Positions 9,448 through 17,729 of a stretch of 42,603 nt of DNA are shown here, piece by piece. A program made the translations under genes and the position numbers. The notes beneath the pieces were generated by a model. It was not told the DNA's origin. It worked only from the letters and a program-made list of their open reading frames with translations, and searched no databases. The stretch covers positions 1 through 42,603 of the forward strand of contig CALJAP010000090.1 of assembly GCA_938027655.1 (NCBI GenBank), in the 5' to 3' direction. The first letter of the stretch is position 1, and every line of letters starts with the position of its first letter. The stretch is from an uncultured bacterium (GTDB lineage Bacteria; Armatimonadota; HRBIN16).

Positions 9448-10713
9448 ATGTTGCGTGTACTAGCTGAAGAAACTATCGCCACCTGCGAGCCGCCCAACAA
9501 CGGCTCTGGACCATTGTGGTGTTGGGGCGCGCCGCTTATCGCGCGTGTCGGACAGGATGTTTTCGCCAGCATCATGGAGACAGGCGTTGGCATACCGCCA
9601 CTGTGCAATACCCGTCCTCGCCTATACCGCAAGCGAGGCAACGAAGGGTGGCAAATGGTATGGTCTCCACCTGCGTTTCGCGAGCGTGAACCGTGTCCTC
9701 TGGTGGTCTTACCACGTGGCAGGTTGTTCCTTTCGGTCAACACCTCCGTGATGCCCGTCGGCACTCAGTACGGCAGGTGCGAGCCGCGCCTGCTGCAGTT
9801 TTCGCGAGGCGCGCTCTCTGCACCGAAACAGCATACCCCACCCTTCCCGCAAACGGCTACGTTTACCGACCACTCCTATCGCGGAATCGCCGCCGATAGC
9901 CAGCGAGGCGAGATACTGCTCCTGCACATCGACGCCCGCACCAGCGAGTACCACTACGCGCTGTTGAAAAGCGACGGACGCTGGGATGCGCCGGGCATTC
10001 TCTCCTTCCCTATCCGTGCTTGTTATCCGCAGGTGCTGTTGCGCAATCGCGCTGCATACGTGCTTGCGATTGGCGATATTGTGGAGCCGGTCGAGGAGTG
10101 GCGACGCTACAAGCGCGAGAGAACTCAGCGCGAATGGGACTATGTGTTCCGCAGGCTCTTCTTTGCCTGGACACCAAACGTGCTTTCTGAGCCGTTCTCT
10201 GCGCCGCTGGAGATAGACAACGTGGACGCTACAGGCGGACACATCACCAATTTAGACCTGTGGCTGGATAGCGAAGGCACCGCTCATCTGCTGTATTTGC
10301 GCCAGCAGACTACCCCCCTCTTGCGCGAGAAGTACTTTCCCAACCTGCCCCTGCGCACGAGACTGGAGCATTGCGCGGTCAAGGAAGGACACACCGTACT
10401 GAGGCAAACGCTCATGGAGGGCGGTGAGGGATTGAATACCCCCACCCCGCTGTATGCCCGCTTCCACTCGCCCGACGACAAGCGGCTGCTGGTGGTCTAC
10501 GCGGCGTCCCATGCCGACGGCACACGATTTAATGCGCTGCTGCCGCTACTGCCCCAACGCGCAGAATCACAAACCATCCCCCTGCGCGAGCCGTTTAGCG
10601 TCTTTTTCACCGCTTGCGAGCGCGGAGGGAACAAACCGTCGCATACCATAGACCTGTTCGGCATCGCACAGGACGCGAGGGTGCTGCGGTACGCTGGTAT
10701 ACAGACAGGGTAG
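9448..10713 (+). CDS. Unknown protein, possibly a beta-propeller
   Basis: A 421-aa protein without a signal peptide or membrane helix. I do not recognise a family with confidence. The pattern of repeated strand-rich blocks, each with a small bulk of the form DGRWDAPGILSFP or SEGTAHLLYLRQQTTPLL, and phrases such as RLLVVYAASHADGTRF recall sialidase/BNR-type propellers, but I see no clean Asp-box. The start at ATG 9448 has GGAGGGA 9 bases upstream. The ORF track's 9385 start precedes that ribosome site. It converges on the secreted sialidase-like gene at 10867, with an arm of the palindromic repeat between the two. Confidence 0.6.
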   Translation: MLRVLAEETIATCEPPNNGSGPLWCWGAPLIARVGQDVFASIMETGVGIPPLCNTRPRLYRKRGNEGWQMVWSPPAFREREPCPLVVLPRGRLFLSVNTSVMPVGTQYGRCEPRLLQFSRGALSAPKQHTPPFPQTATFTDHSYRGIAADSQRGEILLLHIDARTSEYHYALLKSDGRWDAPGILSFPIRACYPQVLLRNRAAYVLAIGDIVEPVEEWRRYKRERTQREWDYVFRRLFFAWTPNVLSEPFSAPLEIDNVDATGGHITNLDLWLDSEGTAHLLYLRQQTTPLLREKYFPNLPLRTRLEHCAVKEGHTVLRQTLMEGGEGLNTPTPLYARFHSPDDKRLLVVYAASHADGTRFNALLPLLPQRAESQTIPLREPFSVFFTACERGGNKPSHTIDLFGIAQDARVLRYAGIQTG

Positions 10714-10735
10714 CGGTCTGCCAAGGCGCGTTCTT

Positions 10736-10763
10736 CTGGAGGGCAGGGCTCCCGCCAAGCCGA
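10736..10763. repeat. Single arm of the palindromic element
   Basis: CTGGAGGGCAGGGCTCCCGCCAAGCC matches one arm of the elements at 1707 and 6804 (CTGGAGGGCGAGGCTCCTGCCGAGCC on the reverse strand) with a few changes. No second arm is visible. It looks like a decayed or solo copy. The remaining bases up to 10866 hold short hairpins (ACGGCTGAAGCCGT, CCCTGCACAGGCAGGG) that may end both convergent genes. Confidence 0.55.
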
Positions 10764-10866
10764 CTTCCCCCGATTGAGGAGTGTTTACGGCTGAAGCCGT
10801 TCCCTGACAGACGAAGGCAGCCCTCGCTGGCTAAAGAGCCCTGCACAGGCAGGGTGAGGTCAAATA

Positions 10867-11958
10867 CTACCGGGAAAGAACCTCTTGCTCCTCGAACACC
10901 GCGTGGTAAATCACGGTGCGCCCCTGTGCACTGAACACCAGATGGATTTTGCCGTCGTCGGTCTGAATCGCACACGGATAGGCAAAGGCGTCTTCGCCTT
11001 CAAACAGGTTGAACCGGTACGGATAGCTCTTGTCGTTGTCCGTTGAAATCGCAACGGTGAGTGGGGTGCGCTCGGCAGTGGAGTCATTGTAAATGAGCAA
11101 GAGGTGTCCGTTGCGCAGGCGCAGGAACTCCACCGCCGCGTTGGGGTTCTTGAACTCCGTCTCCTTGCCCTCGCTCCAGGTGCGTCCGCCATCGCGCGAC
11201 TCCGCCCGCACGATGCGCCTGTCAGGGGTATCCTCGTAACTGCCTCCAGCCCGGCAGTAACACACCAGATAATCCTCCGTTATCGCCGCCACCGCCGGCT
11301 GCAGGTTGCCCAGCCGCGAGCGGATGCGATTCGTCTCCGTCCAGGTGTGCTTTCGGGAATCGTAGATAAAGAATAGCGAACAGGTCTCCGGCGAGACAAA
11401 CTCCGGGTCCTCCCCTACTTCGTAATAGGCAGGCAACAGGATGTCGCCGTTGGGCAAGGCAAGCGGGCGGTTGCGTACCATCATGCCCTGTGTGAAGCTT
11501 ACTATCATCGGGTCAGACCACGTTTTCGCACCGTCGTTAGAGATTTTCGCCTGAATGATGGATTTGCTCCATGTCGCTCCATAGCGTACGACATAGAACA
11601 GCCACACCTTGCCGTCAGGCGCCTGCCAGATAACGGGGTTGCCCTCAGGGCGGTTAGGCGCATCGGCAATGGCGACAGGCGTCGTCCATTCCTTACTCCC
11701 GTTGGGCAAACGTGCCCCGTAGATAGCGGTATCTTCTGCGTACTCATCGGAGCCTGCATAGAACACCAGATACAGGTCGCCGTTGGACAGTTGCGTGATA
11801 GAGGGTGCGTGCTTGTATTGACCGCCCGGATGTTCGGGACCGAACACGCGCTGCATCGGAACGTTCGCTTTCATCGCAGGTAGCGCCTCCTGTGCGCTTG
11901 TAGATAAAGGGAGCAAAAAGATATTCCACCCCACTGCCAGTAGCACAAGAAAAGGCAT
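10867..11958 (-). CDS. Secreted sialidase-like (BNR/Asp-box) protein
   Basis: A 363-aa protein with a signal peptide (MPFLVLLAVGWNIFLLPLSTSAQ, cut near SAQ-EA). The mature part is a six-bladed propeller type: Asp-box motifs SNDGAKTWSDP and SRDGGRTWSEG, plus the conserved HAPSITQLSNGDLYLVFYAG opening and MMVRNRPLALPNGDILLPAYYE core common in BNR_2 exo-sialidase-like proteins. Such enzymes release sialic acid or related sugars, but many members of this subgroup have unproven activity. The ATG at 11958 has AAGGAGGG 9 bases upstream. It is the last gene of a long minus-strand carbohydrate cluster, 84 bases after the second epimerase. Confidence 0.88.
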   Translation of the reverse strand: MPFLVLLAVGWNIFLLPLSTSAQEALPAMKANVPMQRVFGPEHPGGQYKHAPSITQLSNGDLYLVFYAGSDEYAEDTAIYGARLPNGSKEWTTPVAIADAPNRPEGNPVIWQAPDGKVWLFYVVRYGATWSKSIIQAKISNDGAKTWSDPMIVSFTQGMMVRNRPLALPNGDILLPAYYEVGEDPEFVSPETCSLFFIYDSRKHTWTETNRIRSRLGNLQPAVAAITEDYLVCYCRAGGSYEDTPDRRIVRAESRDGGRTWSEGKETEFKNPNAAVEFLRLRNGHLLLIYNDSTAERTPLTVAISTDNDKSYPYRFNLFEGEDAFAYPCAIQTDDGKIHLVFSAQGRTVIYHAVFEEQEVLSR

Positions 11959-11994
11959 GTTGTCCCTCCTTATCCTCACCCCTTACCCCAAAGA

Positions 11995-12017
11995 CCCCTC
12001 TCCCACCGGGAGAGGGG
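11995..12017. terminator. Perfect 10-bp hairpin between epimerase and sialidase-like genes
   Basis: CCCCTCTCCC / GGGAGAGGGG around ACC. It lies between two minus-strand genes, upstream of the sialidase-like start, and lacks a T-run on the minus strand. It belongs to the same sequence type as the hairpins at 36318 and 36406, so it may be a dispersed repeat; it could also dampen readthrough into the last gene. Confidence 0.5.
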
Positions 12018-12042
12018 CTGCGGAGAGGTTACACACCAAACG

Positions 12043-13080
12043 CTACTTCTCCGCAAACGCGGCGTCAAAGGCGATGCGCGACGGCTCGAAGTCCATTCGC
12101 TTCACGAACGCGCACGCCTCTTTCGCACCGTGCTCGCGGTCCATACCGCTGTCTTCCCACTCGACCGAGAGCGGTCCCTGATAGTTCACTTCGTTCAGCG
12201 CGCGGATGATGCCCTCGAAATCGATGCACCCGCGTCCCAGCGAGCGGAAGTCCCAGTAGCGTTCGGGATGTCCGAAGTTCAGATGCCCGCCGAACACACC
12301 GGACAGGCGCGGCGTAGACGACCAGTACACGTCCTTCATGTGCACGTGGAAGATTCGCTCGCGGAAGGTGCGGATGAACGCCACGTAGTCCACGCCCTGA
12401 TAGCCCAGGTGGCTGGGGTCATAATTGAAGCCGAATCGTCTGTGCCCGTTTACCGCCTCAATTGCCCTCTGCGCGGTGACGATATCGAAGGCGATTTCGG
12501 TCGGATGAACCTCCAGCCCGAAGTACACATCTTCCTGTTCGAACACGTCGAGGATGGGTTTCCATCGCGCCGCAAAGTCGGTAAAGCCTTTATCCACCAG
12601 GTCAGGGGGATTAGGCGGGAAGGAGTACAGGAAGGGCCAAATGGAGCTGCCCGTGAAGCCGTTGACCACCACGCGCTTGAGCTGTGCCTTCACTTCGGGG
12701 GGAGCGGCATTGAACAGCTTGCGAGCAGCGCGGGCGGTATTCTTCATCTCCTCCGCGGCACGCTCTTTCACTCCTTCGGGTTTGCCGTCGCCCCACACGT
12801 AAGGGGGCAAAATCGCCTTGTGCCGCTCATCGATATGATCACACACCGCCTGCCCCACCAGATGGTTGCTAATCGCGAAGCACTTCAGCCCGTATTTGCT
12901 CAGTATCTCCCAGCGCGATTCTACATAGCCGTCCTGCGACAGCGCTTTGTCCACCTCGAAGTGGTCGCCCCAGCAGGCGAGCTCCAGACCGTCGTAGCCG
13001 AACTCTTTCGCCTTCTTCGCCATCTCCTCCAGTGGCAGGTCTGCCCACTGTCCGGTGAACAGCGTAACCGGTCGCGCCAT
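12043..13080 (-). CDS. Sugar phosphate isomerase/epimerase (345 aa)
   Basis: A xylose-isomerase-like TIM barrel. The metal-binding residues of the family are visible in order: GLEVHPTE (Glu), [10 protein letters not shown] (Asp), IFHVHMKD (His) and SVEWED (Glu). These enzymes interconvert keto- and aldo-sugars or epimerise them with Mn or Mg in the cytoplasm; the substrate cannot be assigned. Compared with the 278-aa paralog at 19273 it has longer insertions ([31 protein letters not shown] and the [16 protein letters not shown] segment). The ATG at 13080 has GAAGGAGGG 8 bases before it; the ORF-track start ten codons earlier includes that site. It follows the interrupted sdpI-like gene on the same strand. 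Confidence 0.9.
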   Translation of the reverse strand: MARPVTLFTGQWADLPLEEMAKKAKEFGYDGLELACWGDHFEVDKALSQDGYVESRWEILSKYGLKCFAISNHLVGQAVCDHIDERHKAILPPYVWGDGKPEGVKERAAEEMKNTARAARKLFNAAPPEVKAQLKRVVVNGFTGSSIWPFLYSFPPNPPDLVDKGFTDFAARWKPILDVFEQEDVYFGLEVHPTEIAFDIVTAQRAIEAVNGHRRFGFNYDPSHLGYQGVDYVAFIRTFRERIFHVHMKDVYWSSTPRLSGVFGGHLNFGHPERYWDFRSLGRGCIDFEGIIRALNEVNYQGPLSVEWEDSGMDREHGAKEACAFVKRMDFEPSRIAFDAAFAEK

Positions 13081-13153
13081 AGCGAATCCCTCCTTCAGCA
13101 AGGTTTTCACCCTTCGATTCGCCCTGCGGCGCCGCCTTCCTGCTTGCGTGCGT

Positions 13154-13804
13154 TTAGACCATCCCTCGTTTCTCCATCTGCTTATACAGCACCAGCGAGT
13201 AAATCACCGGCGCAAACACCAGTAATAAGAACAGTACAAAGCAGACGGCAGGTGGCACGCCCAGCCAAACCGCTGCCGCCCCCAACACCCCGGCAAGCGA
13301 GTAGAGGCGTGCAGACAGATGATGAGTCTTGTCCCACACAGCGTCGCTGGCGAGCGTCCACGGTGTACGCACGCCTACCCAGAAGTTACGCTTGACCCTG
13401 CCCAACAGCAATCCGATTCCGCCGAACAGCAGGAAGATGCCGCCAATCAGCGCGCGTGATACGTCCAGCTGGGGGTGCAGCGCCGCCTGTAAGGCAACCA
13501 CGTGGATATACGCCATCAGCGCAAGCACCAGTACCACGATGAGGTTGTAGGTGGAGCGGAACGGCTCGATCTTAAAGCCCTTTGGCGAGAGTCAGGGTAA
13601 TGCCAGAAACAGCAGGAACATCCCCGCCAACATGCCCGGCAGGAAGAAGGTGCCAAATGACCTACTGCTCCACCCGTCCACCTCGCCCTTCCAGTTCCAG
13701 TGTGTGGGTATCCTGTCGGGCAACGACGGATAGAGCCACAGCGAGTACGCCAGCGTGGCTGCAATCAGCAACAGCCCACAGAGAAACGCAGTACGAGTTG
13801 TCAT
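13154..13804 (-). pseudogene. SdpI-type membrane protein interrupted by one in-frame TGA
   Basis: The track shows two ORFs, but they are one frame. From the ATG at 13804 (GGAGGTG before it) the protein reads MTTRTAFLCGLLLIAATLAYSLW, then YPSLPDRIPTHWNWKGEVDGW (DUF1648), a helix ending LFLALP, then TGA at 13592-13594, and continues without shift as LSPKGFKIEPFRSTYNLIVV into the SdpI domain (VKRNFWVGVRTPWTLASDAVWDKTHHL). Without the stop it would have 216 residues, the normal size. In relatives a tryptophan is plausible at this spot (TGG to TGA). SdpI gives immunity to the SdpC toxin in Bacillus; elsewhere its role is unclear. The second half has no good ribosome site. Sequencing error, recent nonsense mutation or readthrough are all possible. 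Confidence 0.85.
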
Positions 13805-13940
13805 GTGAAACACCTCCGGTGAATACGACACCGTGGGGGAGAGGTTCAATCGCTTTATTTTTCAAAGTTCATCAATCGTGGGGTTCAGTTGCCTGCATCA
13901 CAGTAATCACGCTTGACAGACCACTCAGGCAACTATACCC

Positions 13941-16625
13941 CTATTTTGTCGCGACTGGTCGGCGTGCCGTCGCAACCACCTCGTACCAGAGCGTCCGGTA
14001 CTGTGCCCCAATCTGAATCACTGCTCGACCGCTGGGATCGCGGCTCACAGGCAGCTTTACCTTGCGCGCACCGCGTTCATCCAGAGCGTACGCCTGCACC
14101 GCGTCGGCGGGCATCGGCAGAGTGATGCGAGCGGGAATACCCTCCACCAGCGTGGGCGCGGTTCCCCAGTTATCGCGCACCGTCACGCGGTTATCGCCCA
14201 GCTCCTCCCAGCCCCAGCCGGTGTTCTGCACGTAACCGGTGGCGGTGATGAGCAACTGTGTGGTCTGGGTGACCTGTGAAGAGAGTGCGCCCTGCTTGAC
14301 GGTGAGGGTAATCACGCCGAAGCCGTTCTGGCGCGTACTTCCGGGTTCTATCACGACGCCATCGCCCAGGTCAAACAGCCTGCCTCCGCCGAAGCCTATG
14401 ACCGCCTTCGTGCGCGCTGTGGAGATTGTCACAACACCTTTGCCGGACAACTTCCAATCCCACTTCAATTGCCCGGTGTCGGAAGTAAGGGTATCGCCAG
14501 AGGTGTTCACCTGCTCAGGGCGCAGGGCGTCAGGAGGTATCGTCTGCCCTTCCAGTGCCACTGCAACGCGGTGCTTGAGAGCAATCTCCCCACGTAAGCC
14601 CACAAACGAACCGTCCGCTATACCCCACATCCAGCTACCGCACAGGGCATTTATTACCTGTTCGCGGCTCAGCGACGCCACCACCAGCTGTTGCGCAGGC
14701 GACACGTCTCCCCGCAGGAACATCGCCCCCGCCGAGACTAAACTTACCCACTGCACAGGGTGCTGGTCGATGTCGAAGAAACCGGTAATCTTGCGGGTGT
14801 CCAAGTTATCGCGGCGGTGCGAATAGGTGTAGAAGTAAATCGCGTCCCAATCCTGTAACAATCCGTACGCCGCCGCAATGAGCAGTCCCTCCCCGGTAAA
14901 GGTATTCGGGGCGGGATGGTTGTACTCGGTAAGCGTGTGGGGTTTGCCCAGCACCCGCTTCGGCGCGAGCCATGTGAGCGTGCCGCCGCGCTCGTTCGCC
15001 ATCGAGATGTTGCGGATGTACCAGTTGAGGTTGTCCCACACTCCACCGGGGAACTCAGGATGTTGCCAGTACGCATGTGTGTCCACCGTGTCCATCTGCG
15101 CCATTGGGTGAGGCATAGTAAAGCCAACAGCAGTGCCCGTCACCAGCGCACGCACGCCCAGATCGTTCTTCAAGTAACGGTAGATGCTCATCCAGTATTG
15201 CTCTTCAGTGTCCTGTAAGAAGCGGAGCCAGTCTTTTTGAATGGGTTCGTGCGTGGCTCCCCAGTTGCTGCGCAGCACATTGGCAACCGTCTTCGCCTCC
15301 AGTGTTTGCCCCTCCGGCAGCCCGCGCAAGGTACCGCCCGGGCGCAGCGATACCCCTGTTATCCAGTACGTGCCGGTCTGTAAACCCATGTTGGTGAAAA
15401 GCACCCGCGCGTTCTCATCGCTCTGGCTTACCACAAAGGTATACTCGTAGCGCTGCCATGATGTCGCGAGCGGAACCGATATCCACGGACCCAGACCTTG
15501 CCACGGTTCATGCGCCATCGCCACTGCCACAGTAAAATTGCGAGCGGTGTTCGCCTTTGCCCAGAAGGAGAGGGTGTACAGCCCGTTGCCGCTCACCGTC
15601 AGCCCCGATTGCGACCACTGAACATGCCACCCTTGCGTGCCTGTACGGGTGACCTGAATGCGGACGGAACGGGTGTATCCCGATGGGGCGTCGGTTACCA
15701 CCGTCGCCGTTGCCTGAGCGCCCTCAAACTGTTCCAGGTACCAGCCCGTCGTGCCTCCGGTATAGTTGCCGTTGGTAATTATCTCCTGCCCCAGCGGTTC
15801 GCTACGTTCGCCCCATGCCTGACGTAAAGCCTGTGTGTTGCCGTACCTGGCGATAAGCCACTCGTTCCACTGCCTCTGCAGGTCCGCCTGGAACACCGCC
15901 GGAATACGGTCGGTCACTCCGCCCAGAAAGCCGTACACCAGCCCGTTCTCGTTGTTTACCTCCACGAACGCGACGGCGGGGTCCTGCGCGTACGTCAAGC
16001 CCGTGTAGGGGTTACGATGGGTGAGCAGTAGCCGTGCATACTCTTTCTGCAGCTCCAGCATCGGCTGGTAGAAAAAGCCGATGACGTGCTGGTCTTTCTG
16101 GTCGGAGAGGCTTTCTATCTCCGCAGGCAGTCCGTCGGACGCGAAGAAGCGACGATGAACCAGCAAGTTGATGTTCGCATAGACGCCCACCTTCTTCAGC
16201 TGCGCGAAGAAGTAGTCCAGGTTGTCCAGAGCCTGTGCGTTCAGCTGGCGCGAGTTGCCCTTCGAGTAGTCGATCAGGGATGGGTTCGCCCATGGCGCGT
16301 CCATGTGGTGGAAGCGCACCACATTCACCCCAGCCTTTGCCAGACGCAGAGCCACCTTCGGCGCATTCGCTTTGTGCTGGAAGCAGGAGCTCGCGCTCAT
16401 ATTCACTCCCCAGAAGCGGATGCGCTGACTACCCACGTACAGATGCCCGTCTGTGCCCACGTGCACGTGCCCGAACTTCCCTGCAGGGCGGTGCAGCAGG
16501 ACACTCAGGTCGGCAACGCCGGTGGGAGCAACATCCCACGGCACCACAAAAGAGAAAAGGTCATCCTGTGCCAGCAAACTTTTCGCCAGCACTATCAGGA
16601 TAAGGGAAAGCCAGCAGTTCTTCAT
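13941..16625 (-). CDS. Large secreted glycoside-hydrolase-like protein with inserted carbohydrate-binding module
   Basis: An 894-aa protein with a signal peptide (MKNCWLSLILIVLAKSLLAQ). The catalytic part looks like a clan GH-A barrel: RIRFWGVNMSASSCF, then GVNVVRFHHMD, an acid/base-type AVAFVEVNNENGL and a later nucleophile-type HTLTEYNHPAPN. The barrel is split at about residues 290-440 by a beta-sandwich of the CBM4_9 kind (ITNGNYTGGTTGWYLEQFEG ... TYWITGVSLRPGG). The C-terminal 250 residues are beta-rich. It probably cleaves a beta-glycan outside the cell; the substrate is not predictable. The ATG has GGAGGA 4 bases upstream, a short spacing. It follows the zinc-ribbon gene by 63 bases on the same strand. 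Confidence 0.85.
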   Translation of the reverse strand: MKNCWLSLILIVLAKSLLAQDDLFSFVVPWDVAPTGVADLSVLLHRPAGKFGHVHVGTDGHLYVGSQRIRFWGVNMSASSCFQHKANAPKVALRLAKAGVNVVRFHHMDAPWANPSLIDYSKGNSRQLNAQALDNLDYFFAQLKKVGVYANINLLVHRRFFASDGLPAEIESLSDQKDQHVIGFFYQPMLELQKEYARLLLTHRNPYTGLTYAQDPAVAFVEVNNENGLVYGFLGGVTDRIPAVFQADLQRQWNEWLIARYGNTQALRQAWGERSEPLGQEIITNGNYTGGTTGWYLEQFEGAQATATVVTDAPSGYTRSVRIQVTRTGTQGWHVQWSQSGLTVSGNGLYTLSFWAKANTARNFTVAVAMAHEPWQGLGPWISVPLATSWQRYEYTFVVSQSDENARVLFTNMGLQTGTYWITGVSLRPGGTLRGLPEGQTLEAKTVANVLRSNWGATHEPIQKDWLRFLQDTEEQYWMSIYRYLKNDLGVRALVTGTAVGFTMPHPMAQMDTVDTHAYWQHPEFPGGVWDNLNWYIRNISMANERGGTLTWLAPKRVLGKPHTLTEYNHPAPNTFTGEGLLIAAAYGLLQDWDAIYFYTYSHRRDNLDTRKITGFFDIDQHPVQWVSLVSAGAMFLRGDVSPAQQLVVASLSREQVINALCGSWMWGIADGSFVGLRGEIALKHRVAVALEGQTIPPDALRPEQVNTSGDTLTSDTGQLKWDWKLSGKGVVTISTARTKAVIGFGGGRLFDLGDGVVIEPGSTRQNGFGVITLTVKQGALSSQVTQTTQLLITATGYVQNTGWGWEELGDNRVTVRDNWGTAPTLVEGIPARITLPMPADAVQAYALDERGARKVKLPVSRDPSGRAVIQIGAQYRTLWYEVVATARRPVATK

Positions 16626-16688
16626 GGATTCCTCCCGTATCAGAGTGGGTTTACCTTCCCAACCTCAGACCGGGCACAGACGGCAACC

Positions 16689-17297
16689 TCAGAGAACCAC
16701 CCACGCGGACATGACACTGCTCAGCAGGTCACACTTCCACTTGCCATCTTCGCCCTTTACCACAATCACGTTCCAGTCGTCGTTCTTGCCTCCGCGCGTT
16801 ACCGAGGTCTTCACAGTTGCCCGGTTTTCCTGAGTGGTGACCTCTTTGATAGAGTAGGCGTCGATGGTTACGTCCATGCCGAGCTGCTTCGCCATATCGA
16901 AGACTCGCTGGACGTCCTGCCCGCTTTTCACGAAACCGAGAAATCCCGTCCACACGCAGGACTGGTATATCTTCTCATAGTCTTTTGCCTTCAGAGCGTC
17001 CAGAAACTGGCGTGCGGCGTACTGGGGTGAGCGCATGTAGATGAAGTAATACCAGCCCGCTACGCCTGCTGCCGCCAGCAGGATGATGACCAGTATCACC
17101 GCAAGTGCCCCACCGCCTTTGCCGCCAGAGCTTCTGGGCACGGATTGCGCTGTGCGTCGTGTCCGGGGCGTTATCTGGGGAGCCTCTTTCGCCAGCTTCG
17201 CCACGCGCTCCGCTTCCTCGCCCGTCAACGGGGCAAAGCACACGCTGCACGCGGCTAGCCCTTCTTTTACTTCTGCACCGCACTTTGGGCACTTCAT
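16689..17297 (-). CDS. Zinc-ribbon single-pass membrane protein
   Basis: A 202-aa protein. It opens with a zinc ribbon, MKCPKCGAEVKEGLAACSVCFAPL (two CxxC pairs), followed by a polar linker and one membrane helix (GALAVILVIILLAAAGVAGWYYFIYM, about 63-88). The remaining 110 residues are an outward alpha/beta domain (SPQYAARQFLDALKAKDYEKIYQSCV ... WNVIVVKGEDGKWKCDLLSS) of the DUF4878/NTF2-like type found in many lipoproteins and membrane-anchored proteins. Function unknown; a sensor or scaffold is inference. The ATG has AAGGAGGG 8 bases upstream. It lies 20 bases after the J-domain gene and was probably co-transcribed with it. Confidence 0.82.
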   Translation of the reverse strand: MKCPKCGAEVKEGLAACSVCFAPLTGEEAERVAKLAKEAPQITPRTRRTAQSVPRSSGGKGGGALAVILVIILLAAAGVAGWYYFIYMRSPQYAARQFLDALKAKDYEKIYQSCVWTGFLGFVKSGQDVQRVFDMAKQLGMDVTIDAYSIKEVTTQENRATVKTSVTRGGKNDDWNVIVVKGEDGKWKCDLLSSVMSAWVVL

Positions 17298-17317
17298 GGC
17301 AATACCCTCCTTGTGGA

Positions 17318-17722
17318 TTAAATCAACTCCTCGCGCAGCCGGCGGTCGTACTCCGCTCGCCGCGCGGGGTCGGAAAGGATGTTGTAGGCGGCGTTGATTT
17401 GCTTCATCCGCTCTTCCGCCTGCTGTCGTGCTCGTGCATCCGGCTGTTTGTCGGGATGATACTTGAGTGCAAGCTGGCGGTAAGCGGCTTTAATCACCTC
17501 CGGCGAGGCGTTGGGACTGACTTCCAACAGGTCGTACAACGTGTCTCGACGCGGAGGTGGTTGCGTGCGCGGAGGCGGAGGCTGGTAGGTGGTCTGCTGG
17601 TAGCGATAGGAGTGGGTTGTCTTGACCTGCCTCGACGCTGCCCACAGCGACCAGAAGAACACCAGCCAGAAAATCGGAAACTTCCACGCCAGAATGAACG
17701 AAATCAACGCCACCAGACACAT
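17318..17722 (-). CDS. Membrane-anchored J-domain protein
   Basis: A 134-aa protein with an N-terminal hydrophobic region ([27 protein letters not shown]), a Pro/Gln/Tyr-rich linker, and a C-terminal J domain from about residue 60: [67 protein letters not shown], with the HPD tripeptide that stimulates Hsp70 ATPase. It lacks the Gly/Phe and zinc domains of DnaJ, so it is a class III co-chaperone that could bring DnaK to the membrane. The start lies 7 bases after the xylulokinase stop, indicating one transcript. Its link to sugar metabolism may be only positional. Confidence 0.9.
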   Translation of the reverse strand: MCLVALISFILAWKFPIFWLVFFWSLWAASRQVKTTHSYRYQQTTYQPPPPRTQPPPRRDTLYDLLEVSPNASPEVIKAAYRQLALKYHPDKQPDARARQQAEERMKQINAAYNILSDPARRAEYDRRLREELI

Positions 17723-17729
17723 GGTAACC

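Noticed and set aside
12130-13395. 421-aa plus-strand ORF opposite the epimerase and sdpI-like genes
   Set aside because: The minus-strand frames hold conserved motifs; the plus ORF is low-quality sequence without a ribosome site.
13592-13594. TGA read as tryptophan by an altered genetic code
   Set aside because: Other clear genes in the window (for example the deacetylase and the pilin-like gene) stop properly at TGA.
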